Shown one piece after another: positions 12,270 to 22,996 of a stretch of 64,000 nucleotides of DNA. Each line of letters begins with the position of its first letter. The first letter of the stretch is position 1. The translations under genes were made by a program, and so were the position numbers. The notes under the pieces are model-generated. The model saw only the letters and a list, made by a program, of their open reading frames with translations. It had not been told where the DNA came from and searched no databases. This DNA comes from Haemaphysalis longicornis (lineage: Eukaryota; Arthropoda; Arachnida; Ixodida; Ixodidae): assembly GCA_013339765.2 (NCBI GenBank), contig CM023450.1:190730688-190794687 (forward strand), read 5' to 3'.

Positions 12270-13365
12270 TCACGAGCGCTCGGTATTTCTTCTTAGTATA
12301 ATTTTGCCAGCTCCTCACGTGGCGCAAGCCAACGCGCAAGCCTTGCGACGCCGGGCGCTTCTCACGAGAGGTACGCTCACGTGCGATCGATCTTTCGCTT
12401 CGCTTTTTTTTCCCGGTAACGTTATACGTCGGAACTAAAAGCTTAAACAGCCCTTCTGTACAAAAATTTTAATCGCTTCTACCGACGTTCCCTCAAAGGG
12501 GTCGCATTAACGGAAAGCAGCTTAAACTGCGCGCGTCTCGAGCAGAACCTATTCAACAACCTATTCAGAAGAAGTCATTTTGTCTGCGGTTATTTGTGTA
12601 ATGAGCTCTTCGAAAATTTGAGCATGCTTGTCGACGTCTTTTATCTGGCAGTCTTCTCAGCACCAGATATCGTGGCTTGAAGGCTAGAAACGGGCTGGAA
12701 CGCCGCTTGGGATGGCGTGAGGCTTTTCGCGCTGCCGTGACAACAGATATAACTTGACAGCGAATTTAGCGGCGCGGGTGATGTCAGCGCCATCCAAATG
12801 CGTCTCGTATACACCATTTTTCATAAGCAGCCGGGAAAGGAGGAAAATACTCTCAAACCAGTTCTCTCGGCGGCCGACCAGTGTTGCCTGTGCGCGCTGG
12901 GCTGCTAACATCGCTCGGCGCGGTGTGCTCCGCCGCGCAGTTCAGGGGTATTTCGCACCGCGTGCTTAGTTTTTGCGGAACTTTCAACTGTTTTAGCCAA
13001 TGCTGCGATGCCGTTCAAGGCGCAAACGTCGCTTGGTCAGCACTGCGCGGTGGTGGGTTATTGAACAACCAGAGAAAGCGAGAAACAGTCGCTGACATTA
13101 CGCATGTGCACGACACTGCCTGGAGAAAATGCAGTGCGGTTGCGGCGTGTTTTTGCTGCAATCGCTTCGCACACACACACCGAGTTGAGATATTGGTGGA
13201 TGCCGTTGATAACTCGCAGCGACTTTGTACCAACGACCAACTCCAGGGTTTGTTGGGTGCACTTGGACGGCAAGCAGACGGAGCAAAATCCATTTATCAC
13301 ACGCAAAGCTGCGACAGGGAACGGAACCCCCTGAAATGTTAGAAGCAACTTTATCCTTTACAATA
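12270..13365. other. No supportable gene
   Basis: An open frame at 12,881-13,342 (plus, 153 codons) overlaps frames of 92-96 codons on the other strand and has no recognisable domain. I treat all of these as chance. Confidence 0.55.
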
Positions 13366-13368
13366 CAG

Positions 13369-13515
13369 CATTGATTGATTGGTTAATTGATTAATTGATT
13401 CATTATGGTGTTTAACGCCCCGACGCTTCATGGGTGATGAGGGCGCACCGTAGTGGAGGGCTCCGGGTTAATTTGACCACCTGGGGATCTTTCACAAGCG
13501 CCGATACAATACACA
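13369..13515 (+). repeat. Tick dispersed repeat family C, copy 1
   Basis: An ATTGATTGATTGG-type start is followed by GTTTAACGCCCC, then CACCGTAGTGGAGGGCTCCG, then GACCACCTGGGGATCTTT. I recognise this block order from abundant interspersed repeats in tick DNA. A second, inverted copy is at 48.19-48.35 kb. No coding sense is evident. Confidence 0.65.
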
Positions 13516-14530
13516 TTAAAATAACTTATGGTTCCTTGTAGTCAATTTAAAATACCATATATTGTTTGGTCATTACAGCCGATTGGCATTACAACGATCC
13601 CTTTTCATCTAATTTAACCTTTAAAATCACGAGGTTTTGTTTACTTTTTTTCAGGCCAACGCATTACACTGCCACACGATATGAAAGGGATAACTTTTTC
13701 CATCGCACACTGCTGGTCGATAGCAGGTTAAGCAGGCAGCTCATTGTGGAAACGCAGCTCGACGTACGCGTGAACGCTTCATTTGGAAAATAGCTCAACC
13801 TGTTCACAACGCGGTCAAAGGGAAAGCTTCTAATCCTTTTGCGTAGTCACGGAATCTAATTACAATTAGAAAAACAGTTACTGCTGATCGCGTAAAAGCA
13901 TTTGTGGTCCAAGCAGAGGTTTCACAAAGGGTGGGCTCCGAGTGACAGGCCACAACGCGCTGCGCAGAGTTAGGTCATCATAAGCACGATCATGATCAAC
14001 CAATATTAACTCGCCCGAACGTCGACCTTGTCTGTTCAACCCTTCGAATAGTAATTTGACTGGTTGTGCGGTGGTGTTATTTTCCGCCCAGGTAATTTCG
14101 TTTCGTCAGTAACCGTCATCAGTCTAGTTAAGAAAGATTACATTACATTGCAATGTCAACAGCGTAGCAATCGCCTCGTCGAAAGTCCATCGCGAGCACG
14201 GATCACCGTGACCCACATATGCTGTGCGCGCTTCGCATTCGACGTCCGCGCTTCCGTAAACATGACTAATCGGTGAACATAACAACAAGGTGGCATTGAA
14301 AACACGTATTTACTCCACGATATCGATTTCTATGTCAGTCGGTGCCATACCGGTACGTTTGCATCGCGGAACTGCGGAGCACCACCGGCACCACCACCAC
14401 ACTGCTACTGCTGCTCGCAACAGCCGGGATCGGCATTTTCCGCTCTGGCAGCAAATTAAGACCTAAAATCCGTCCGCAGATGATGAAAACAAAACAGAAC
14501 ACACACACACAAGCACTGCAAACCGCTAAC
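13516..14530. other. No supportable gene
   Basis: Unassigned. A short CACCAC-rich patch lies near 14,380-14,410. No domain is recognisable in frames of up to 100 codons. Confidence 0.55.
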
Positions 14531-15704
14531 TTAAAGGGCACTGCACAAAATTTTGAAGGCGAGATAACTTCGGAGATCGATTGGTGGGACACATATACAT
14601 CATCTGCAAATATCAGCGGCGAAAACAGCCTAGAACATATTTAAAATCAATTTTAAAGTGTGCGAAACGCAACCGGCAGCCAGCAGAGGACCACGCGCAA
14701 TCGAACATCCCGAGGATATCGTGTAAATAAGCAACATCCAAACACGTCACGCAGTTTGTGTTTGCCGCTTCCGCACTGCCGGCGGCTCGCCCGGCTCGCC
14801 GCTCCAATCGGAGGGCCGGAGGGCGGTGCTTCTGCTCTCGAGAACGAACGACCCGATCGTTGGCGGCGGAGGCGCCGTTGATTTCGTCAGCTCATGGGGC
14901 AGCTGGCCGCTACCAAAGTTCTACAGGCGATTCCAGGCACTCTTTTTCTATTACTGTTTATTACCATTGGATGCGAAAACGCGCCGGAGGCACGAAAAGC
15001 CCACTGAGTCTTGCCGCACGGTTCGCTCTGCAGGCGGCGGCCACGCCCGCGAAGTGCCCAGGCCGGCGCAGTAGCTCGAGTGATAGCTTGTTACCGCTGC
15101 ACGAAATTGTCCCCAAGTCCCGACCATGGTGGCTTACATGAGAAAGGAGTTAATGATGCGATGGCGGTTGCATTAAAAATTGTCGTCTGCACCGCTTACG
15201 AGAGCGGCACGCGAATATCCGCCGCAGTGCTAAGCCGAACACATCTGTAGGCGGACCTGTAGGCAGACCGGCCGGCTGCTCCCAGCGCACGTCTTGCCAC
15301 CCCCGTCTCGAGCGTCGCGCGTCGTTCTTTACCGGGGTAGCATTTGCACTCGCAGCGCTGCGTCACATCCACGGTCGTTTTTAATTAACGCCTCACGAGA
15401 TCAGTACGTGGGGGCATTCGCAGAAACTGCCGTCTATGCGGATTCGACAGTGCTACGGCGGCTCTGCTCTGTGATATCCCTCCGACGGTCACGTGGTCAG
15501 CTTTGTTCACCACACCACCAAAAATCCATCGTTTCGCGGTCACTCGCTGAAACCGAAACTGCGACTGGCCGCATTTAAATGCCTCTAATTAAACAACCAT
15601 CGCACGCGAAGAAATGATGGTTTCTACAGGTTATAAGTAGGTCATAGCTACTTATTGCAACAAAAAAAAACAGATGCAACATTTTTGTGTCAGTGCCCCT
15701 TTAA
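14531..15704. mobile_element. Putative TTAA-flanked non-autonomous DNA element, composite
   Basis: TTAA at 14,531-14,534 is followed by AGGGCACTGCACAAAA. The other end reads TTTTTGTGTCAGTGCCCCT, then TTAA at 15,701-15,704. The ends are therefore imperfect inverted repeats (AGGG(G)CACTG(A)CACAAAA) bounded by TTAA, the duplication typical of piggyBac-type insertion. No transposase frame is present in the 1.17 kb. The interior (about 14,700-15,560) is an inverted diverged copy of the 890-bp element at 23.0-23.9 kb, so this is either a composite or a larger relative. Confidence 0.45.
14700..15560 (-). repeat. Diverged inverted copy of the 23-kb Harbinger-type element
   Basis: Shared blocks include GCAGCTGGCCGC, AGCTCGAGTGATAGCTTGTTA, TGCATTAAAAAT, GCGAGAGCGG, GACCGGCCGGCTGCTCCCAGCG, GATCAGTACGT and GTGCTACGGC-GGCTCTGCT. 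They appear in the same order as in the reverse complement of 22,997-23,886. The 17-bp terminal repeats of that element are not recognisable here, so this copy is older or lost its ends. Confidence 0.7.
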
Positions 15705-17930
15705 CGCCAAACCACTACGGTTCACTTGGTAATGCACGGGTACTGAGCAGACGCACGGAAAGAACGGAGCACTTAACAGCCCAGCGCGGAGGTTTCGGCG
15801 GTCGCTTCATAGACGGCGCTAGCATCCGGTCAGAAAAATCAAATGGCGGGTCCCACCTCTAGCAAGGAAAATGGTGTATATACGCGTATACTCGGTGTCG
15901 AGGCTGAGCTTACTTGCTTCTTGCCGCTAAATCTGTTTCTCATGCTACCCTCCGCCGCTGGGTAAACACAACAGCGAAACTCTACCCCTTGTACACCTGT
16001 ACTACAACGGTTGCGCGGGACTCATCAAGTGTTTGACATCATCATTTGCACGCGGTTATTAGGTCTCATAATAATAAACGGCGTGAGAAGCTCTCTACAT
16101 GTTGTTCTCGCAGTAAACACTTCAGATTTGCCGCGTCCCCGTCGCTCTGGCCAGCGCTACGCCGCCCGAGGAGTGCCGCCATGCTGATGGTGGCGTCCCC
16201 GCGCGGAATCCAAAGGAAGCATAACAAGGTCGACCATTGAGTCACGGAGCAGTTTTGTGGCCAGTAAAGCATTGAGGCAGTATGGGGTTACTGAACCACC
16301 ACCTTCACGACACGAGGGCCAAACTGATTTCCCTAATCTGAGCCGCATGTTTCGACTACCTGTCAGTCTTTGGAAGCGTATGCGGTTTCTATACTGGTTA
16401 GTCTTTGAAAAAACACTTCTGCCCATGGCCACAGATGCTAAAACCCTACGTCCTCGCGAAACTAAATTCCAGGAGGAAACTGCTATTTCACTCAACGACT
16501 CGCCTCAAGCACCAGGTCAACAGACAAAGCTGCGCCTTGACGCGATACCTACCCGATAAACTGGCTGCCCAAGAAATTGAACTCGCCAAGAACCTAGCTG
16601 GCGCAACAACCTGAGTAGTAGTAAGTCCGAGGTTTTCAGCTAGTCATCATTACTCTCTACGTTAGCAAATTCGTCGGGCAAGCAATTTTTGATATGGATG
16701 ATTTCGGGCAATAGAGACATCGTTCCACGAGCGAGGCACACAAACGAGTGTCGCGGCTACGATGAAAACAACGAAGCAACCTTCCGCGCGACGACACCAT
16801 AAAACATTACTGCGCCGAATAACAAGACCCCCAACTAAAGCAACAGGACCTCCTTTCGTCCACCAGAAAAAGGGAAACACTGAATAGAATACCAGAAACG
16901 CGTGAACGAGGTCACTTTTACTGAGGAATTGTTTCCGTGGGCCTTGGAGATGTTCAACAAGGCTGATAAACACAGCACAAGCAAAAACCCGCTGAAGAAA
17001 AAAAAAAAACAATAGCAGCATTAAGGTGTCAGAAATCAAGCAGCTGACTACTTTGCGTACACTGAACAATAAAAATACCGGTCCAGACGAGACTCCCAGC
17101 ATCGCGATGGGAGTACGTGGAGTGAAGCAGTCTACGCGGAATAAACGTTGCTGCCAACCTCACCACAAATGGCATGAAAAAACAACGAGACGATAAGTGA
17201 CTTTTCCACCGTTGCCGGGTGTGACGAATGCCCTTGCCCCCCTTCTCCAGCGGCACCTTTCTTCGACTAGAAAAGAACCAAACACGGCATATTGAAAGCT
17301 TGGGCACGGTATTCACAATGCACCCATTCGTTCTCTTCGTTTTTAGATTGTGGAGAAATTCCCTCGATGTCAGACGTGTTGTCATGCATGGACTGCTTCT
17401 AGGAGTTTTGAGACGGAAAACTACCCTATGGTTTGCTAGTAGATCTAACAACGGTGTTTGCGAAGTAACAGGAGAAAGTAAGCTAGGCGCTTTTGTAATT
17501 TTTTTAACTGTGTGGCGGTAAGTAATAAATACGCGGTCAAAACCGAGCAAATCCAGTGCAGTCAGAGGTAATTCAGTGTTGCTTGAACCTTGTAATATAT
17601 GAGGGTGAACGCTTTCGATTGGTGCTGGTTATTAAGACAGGGAACTTATTTATCATTAAAACTTCCATGGAATGGGCCCTTGAGCTGCAACACATGCATC
17701 ATGCAAATCGTAATAATTCAGTGAAAAATATTAGATGCACAATATTGACCGCACCGACAAAACAAGAAAACAAAATCTGTCGCTTATTAGAGACCAATGC
17801 AACTTCACGGCTACAGACATCCTGCATTCTCTTCGAGCCTTTAAAATGCATGGAGGAACTCTCTGGTATCCAAAATGAGGTAGCCAAAATGAGGCGGTGC
17901 GGGAGTGGACGAGAGAGCGCTGCGGGCGGT
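15705..17930. other. No supportable gene
   Basis: The longest frames are 17,029-17,550 (minus, 173 codons) and 16,662-17,102 (minus, 146 codons), which overlap each other in different frames. Neither shows a known domain, a signal peptide or a convincing start. Nothing else is recognisable. Confidence 0.5.
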
Positions 17931-17934
17931 TAGA

Positions 17935-18115
17935 CAATTTTGGCGTCGCATTGTTTGACATCCTAGACTATTTCACCGTAGATGCCGCTTGACGTCCCAG
18001 AATATTCGCCCGCCACAGTTGTTTGCCATCCTAGTCTATTTTGACATAGGTGTTGCTTCACACCCGAGACTATTTTAACATCGGCATTGCTCGAGGTCCA
18101 TGTGGCTATGTCGCA
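17935..18115 (+). repeat. Degenerate tandem repeat, about 50-60 bp period
   Basis: Three diverged units share GTTTGACATCCTAGACTATT, GTTTGCCATCCTAGTCTATT and a weaker GAGACTATTTTAACATCGGC, each followed by a GATGCCGCTTGAC / GGTGTTGCTTCAC / GGCATTGCTCGAG segment. No function is evident. Confidence 0.5.
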
Positions 18116-18119
18116 TGGT

Positions 18120-18680
18120 ATTAGTTCGTAGGACTGCGGTGGGTATACCACAAAACCGAGTGGAGAGAACACATACGCGTGACGTAAAGACTGCGCTACA
18201 AGTGATGTCCAACCAAATATTCCGACACCAAGCCTTAATAAATATGGCATGACGTCATAACTTGAATACTTAAAATATCGCGTGTTCGAGTTCTGGCACA
18301 TATTTAGAAGTTCGTTGGTTCGAGTTCGGACAATAATTTGAAAGTCATGTTCGATGCACGACAAATACTAGTATAATGAGGGTTGCAGTCCCTACACATA
18401 CGTTGGAGGTCGTGGGTCAGCACACGTACATGGAAGATTGTGGGTTCGCACACCGAGAAGCAGTGAGCGTATGCGAGAGCCGAGCAACGGGGACAGAGCC
18501 CCACCGTACTTTAGGTGAAGCTGCCACCGCTGAGGTAGACCGACTGACTTTTGGTACCATTAATGTTGTCACCAACGACGACGACGGTCATTTCTACTTC
18601 GTTTTTTGTGTTTAGTAAAGTGAATAAAGCATTCTTTCTAAAAAGAAGAACATAATGGGTGTATAAATATGTAATGGAGG
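18120..18680. other. No supportable gene; possible old transcript tail
   Basis: A T-rich stretch with TTTCTACTTCGTTTTTTGTG and a TGAATAAAGC signal near 18,620 resembles the 3' end of an interspersed retroelement. I cannot define any coding part, so I leave it unassigned. Confidence 0.35.
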
Positions 18681-18684
18681 GCTA

Positions 18685-19045
18685 GGCAGCACTGCAGGAA
18701 TGCAGATAAGTAATCCGCTCGTATTTTTCGTCCAGATTTATCTTCGCCTTGCTACCGCTACCGGTGGACTACAGAGGATCCGCGCAGGCGCCAAAAGTCA
18801 ACCCGTTAGGGCTGACTTTTGATTGACGCAAATGCCGCGTCATTTCTGGGAACCGTTGACATGTGGGGGCTGCTTCACGGACCCACACGGACAACACAGC
18901 ACGCCACCGCGGGTTACGACGCTGCCCTGGCGGCTTTCTGGGCGCCTTTGGGTATAAAGCCAGAACAGAGTCACCCAAGCCTCACAGAGCACGGAAGCAC
19001 TGTAGGCATGCAAATCGTAATCCGCTTGTCTTTTACGTCCAGGGG
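18685..19045 (+). repeat. Direct repeat pair about 305 bp apart
   Basis: About 50 bp at 18,685-18,735 (AGCACTGCAGGAATGCA... GTAATCCGCTCG ... TTCGTCCAG) recurs at 18,990-19,042 (AGCACTGTAGGCATGCA ... GTAATCCGCTTG ... TACGTCCAG). This could be a tandem-repeat relic or short terminal repeats of a small element. The sequence between has no coding sense. Confidence 0.5.
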
Positions 19046-19229
19046 AACAAAGCGCCCTGTTTGGCAATTGTGCTGCCGCGCCCAAGGCTGCTTTTTCCTA
19101 TGATTTCCGACATCCTCTTGTACGCTTTGGGTTTACTGCTTTTAAGGTGGTGACGTCGAAGACTAATTCAGGACCTAACTTAGCTAAGATAGAGCAGTAG
19201 ATAGAACTTATAGCTAGTGACTTAAAGAG

Positions 19230-19690
19230 ATGAAAAGGGGAAGGTTAGCTTCCATCGACGCGAAATTGAAAAACCTAGCCGGACTCGACAGCAAGACATC
19301 AAAGTGTATGGACCAAGTATGTAACCTACGAAAGAATTAACTAATAGCTCTCTAATTAAAATTAGGATACTTAGAAAACCACTCCAGGACGATCTAATCT
19401 GATATTCTTCTGCATTGAGGAGGAAACAAACGAACATAATGCATCTCTTGGGGAAACAATAAATAAAAAAATTCTGAAGGATGTTGTACAGATAGAGCCT
19501 GTAGCCATTGAGCCGATACACGGTCTGGGACGAGCAGCCGAAGGAAAGAAGAGACGAGATAAGGCGAAGGAGTTCAAAAGCTGTCACAAACTTAAAGGAA
19601 CGACTTAGCGGTAAGGGAAGACTTCTCACCCCGAGTACGAGAGATCAGGAAAAAACAGTGGAACATTGCAAGACCAAATAAATGTGTGGG
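19230..19690 (+). pseudogene. L1-type ORF1 protein remnant (nucleic-acid chaperone of a non-LTR retrotransposon)
   Basis: The conceptual product starts with a short coiled-coil-like stretch (LASIDAKLKNLAGLDSK). After a break comes NLIFFCIEEETNE at about 19,399. An open run follows to a TAG near 19,605 and includes TINKKILKDVV, IEPVAIEPIHGLGRA and KEFKSCHKL. In another frame SEDFSPRVREIRKKQW follows. This is the order of an ORF1p of the transposase_22 / L1 chaperone type, which binds element RNA. At least two frameshifts and several stops break it. No matching reverse transcriptase lies downstream, so it is an isolated fragment. A coiled coil followed by the 'NLIFxGIEEE' motif is the main support. 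Confidence 0.65.
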
Positions 19691-19699
19691 TGTAAAGGT

Positions 19700-20280
19700 A
19701 AGCTTGTCATACGATGAATTGTAAGTAAACAAAGCAATGTACAGGGGGGTCCACTCTTAAAAGGAACCGGCGAATGCGTGGCGGGAGCGCTCCGCAAAGC
19801 GCCGGCACGGAGAATTGGTGGGAATCGGGAACAGCCGGCACACGCGCGCCGACCTCAGGAGGAGGAGCAACCGCCTGTCGTCTGCTACGGTGCGCTTCTG
19901 CCGCATAGTTGGTGAGAGCCGGGAAAAGGCGCTGTGGAAAGCTGCGTTGAACGGAAAGCGGTTCTGTTCTGGCTCGGACGTGAGCGCGCTTCGTTCCGCC
20001 CGTTATTTTAAAGCGAAGCTTTACTACTTTCGTCCAGCGATTTCGTGGAGGATGCGTAAATGAATTTTTGACCGGAGACACACGCCCGGCGACACAGCCC
20101 TCGAAGCGCATCGCGTGATTCGCCGGGCCCGCTGTTGGCACCTGCGGGCGCCGACAGCGGTCGCCATCGCCGCTGCAGCCGAGGCAGCCAACCACCCCCG
20201 CAGCGTCCCATGTATGCACGCTGGGTCGTTTCAGGCAACGTGACTCGTCTCGCGCCTGGCGAAGAGGAACGGTGTGTTCG
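19700..20280. other. GC-rich unassigned stretch
   Basis: Rich in CG dinucleotides from 19.75 to 20.25 kb. Open frames on both strands (up to 170 codons, 19,707-20,219 minus) probably reflect base composition, and no domain is seen. Confidence 0.5.
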
Positions 20281-20284
20281 CCAT

Positions 20285-20326
20285 GAACGAACGCCGCGTT
20301 TGCCCCGGCGAACGCGGCGTTTGTTC
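20285..20326. repeat. Short perfect-type hairpin
   Basis: GAACGAACGCCGCGTT (20,285-20,300) faces AACGCGGCGTTTGTTC (20,311-20,326). That gives 16 pairs including one G-U around a 10-nt loop, TGCCCCGGCG. There is no U-tract terminator context. Confidence 0.6.
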
Positions 20327-21920
20327 GGCTTCCCTCTGTGAGTATTGCACGGAACCGAACGGCTTTGAGACGTGGTCGGCAATACAGCTAAATCAAAGGT
20401 TTTACCAAGCGAAACCAAGACTCAACTAAGACTAAGCCAAGCTTTTGCTTTGCATATCCAAGGTAGCTGAGTTAAGCCGCAGCCATTTTTTATAGATTGT
20501 ACTCACTAACTTAACCTCCTCTTAACAGAAAAGCTGTTCTAGAGCAGGCCCTGACGAGTCTCTGCTGGTATCGTGTCACGCTCTCTGGTGCCGGTTTCTC
20601 TACCGCCCAAAAGCAGGTTCTCAGCATTTAAAAAACTCACAAAAAGTAAGAACGGCCCCAGGACCTTCTTATTTTGATAAAAGATGGCTCATACCTCGCC
20701 TGGCATATTGTCTTCTCAGCAAAGAATTGGTGTTTAGAGGTGAAGCCCACTTTTACGGTATCGGCGCAAGCTTTAAAGTTGGCTTTTCCACATTGCCGTT
20801 GTGCAGTGAAGCATGGCCATTTACGTAGGAGGTATAATGACAGAAAACGGCTGTAACTGTTGTTTTAGCGCAACTATGCGGAAATAAATTGTGTGACAAT
20901 TAGCCGCTAAGATGGATCTACCTTCGCGCACCACAGCTTCGCTGATCATTCTTCTTCACAGAGTGAAAGGAAACAGAATTTTTCTCCCAAACCGGGATGT
21001 GTAAACCGTTCGATGTGCCTGTCAGGCAGAACACCTAAAATCCTTGGCCACGTTTTTACAGCGGAGCTGTTTTAGGTTAACTACCTCGTGTTTGTGTCCG
21101 TGGAAGGATAACATCAGCCCTCCTCTTCATTACGTCGCACACTCGCCACCGGCGCTTTAGGTTTGTTATAAGTACGCGTTAACGGCCCCTAGAAATTGCC
21201 TTCCCGACACTTCATTTGTGTTTAGTAGTGAGGATGACTGCAGGTATCTCTAAGCTGGCTCTCCAAATTATTGGTCGCACAGTCAAGCCTATTCACAATC
21301 AAACTGAGTGCTTCTCCGGCATGACGGCGGGAAGTTTGTCGTCAACCACGTACTCAGCAACAGCTCCACTGGTCATCCAACTTCAAGAACGAAAATGGCA
21401 CTGATGTTTACGTATTGTTTCTGCAATGCGGCACGCTATCATAAGCGAAATTAGGACGAGGAATACGTATCACATTGGTCGCGTTTAAGAAGAGCGTCAA
21501 TGTTGGTTGCCTACAATGACGTAATTGCTCTACGAGTACTAAAGTGCGCCTGTGGGTGAATCGCGAAAAAATAACGTTGTACCTACACTCTACCAGACGC
21601 AGTACCCGCATTATATTATTGAGGTATATAAGCGTATAAATATCTCTCATTTTCTTTTTTTTTGGGTGCAAACATTTTTCGCAGAAAGAAGCATTTAGTG
21701 TAACGTGCAATATTATAAAAATCGACATGTGATGTGATAAAGCAGACCTGTTATTAATCATGATGAAAACAACAGCACAAGATACACAGGGATCAAAGAA
21801 GAGGGGACGACGCACAGCGCTGACTATGAATATTTAGTGTTCGGATTTATTACTCCGATTTTAATAAAGAAAATTATTGTTCTTCCTTGCTTGGTACGAA
21901 GTGTGATGCGCTCGGTTAGG
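20327..21920. other. No supportable gene; one dispersed repeat segment
   Basis: The segment at 20,790-20,930 (ACAGAAAACGGCTGTAACT ... GACAATTAGCCGCTAAGA) recurs diverged at 28,400-28,540. The rest is unassigned, and frames up to 135 codons (21,408-21,815, minus) have no domain. Confidence 0.5.
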
Positions 21921-21924
21921 GTGG

Positions 21925-22520
21925 TTAGTACTGGTTTACATCACCGTGGCACTCACTCGCTGCGATCATACGTGCGTGCAGTGACTCATACAACGCACCG
22001 GTAGTGTCGGGTTCCGTTTTAGTCGGTCATACTACGACTGGAGTGCCACCCACAAACTGTCTGGGGATCCTACGTGCAGACACTGCCGTGAAAGCGCCGT
22101 CTTCATTCTTCTCCAGAAGTTTTCGATTACATTGAAATCTGGTGATTGGGGAGGCCACGTGAGAACGGTAACGCCTGGACTTTCTTGGCCGCGTGCACGG
22201 GGGCGCGATCCTGCTGGAACACGTAATCTTTTCTAGGGAAACTGGTCGCCGTTGAGCAAGGGAAACGCCACGTTTTCTAGGGTGTGACAGTAATGCTGTG
22301 CAGTAAATCCGTCTTCACTGTCGACGACAATGACATGTCCGAACAATAGACACCCCAAACCTACGCCGTTTAGATCCACTATCGATAACTGAAGCAGGAG
22401 GGCAAACCCTTTTTCTGAATCTTGACACACAAAGGAGTAGTGGTCCTGAGAATATCCCAAACGCTTTCTTAGAAATATATACTGAATAAAGGGACACGGA
22501 AGTGAATTTGTCAAGCTCCC
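21925..22520 (-). pseudogene. Tc1/mariner-superfamily transposase, C-terminal half
   Basis: The minus strand encodes the catalytic half of a DDE cut-and-paste transposase. It reads GVGLGCLLFGHVIVVDSEDG, then TAQHYCHTLENVAFPLLNGD, then FQQDRAPVHAAKKV with the second catalytic Asp. After a frameshift and small deletion come TVLTWPPQSPDFNVIENFW with the catalytic Glu, DSLWVALQS, and a C-terminus LYESLHARMIAASE ending in a TAA at 21,925-21,927. The signature QQDxAPxH plus WPPQSPDxNxIExxW is diagnostic of the superfamily. The helix-turn-helix N-terminus and the first Asp region are missing or unreadable, there are at least two frameshifts and one stop, and I see no terminal inverted repeats. It is dead. 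Confidence 0.8.
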
Positions 22521-22529
22521 GTGTTTCCT

Positions 22530-22990
22530 TGCACTGCGTAGACTGGTTTAAATTAACACACTTTCATCGTTTCTCTGGTTGACAAGTGGGTAATTATTTT
22601 ATAAAGCTCGAAAGAAGAAAAACTACAATTCGCGGTCAGCGGCGGCCGCACCAACTAAACGCTGTAACGACGGGAGGAGGTGCACCGTGATTGGACGATG
22701 CTCACGATTAGCAATCAAACAAGTTTCGGCTTCGTTTCTGTAAAACAACATGCTTTACATCCGGCGTTGTCGTTGGATGGGCATTCTCATTATCTCAGTA
22801 ATTGTCATACCGCGCTCCTGCCATGTTGTCGGCTGTAAAATACCTAAGATAAGCCTCCAAGGACGGCTTCGAATCGTAGCAATCACTAGCCGAGGCCTAC
22901 TCAGTGGATGAACGCCCTCCGTGTCACCGCGGACGCTCAAATGCCATGCGCTTTTCCCCCATATTTGGAGCTTGCCTCACCATGCCTGTA
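22530..22990. other. No supportable gene
   Basis: Unassigned DNA between the Tc1/mariner remnant and the MITE. Confidence 0.6.
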
Positions 22991-22996
22991 CCGTAA

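Noticed and set aside
12881..13342. A 153-codon plus-strand Cys-rich frame
   Set aside because: Cys spacing fits no known module, and overlapping frames on both strands suggest composition effects.
17029..17550. A 173-codon minus-strand frame as a host gene
   Set aside because: No domain and no supporting context, and it overlaps a 97-codon frame on the other strand.
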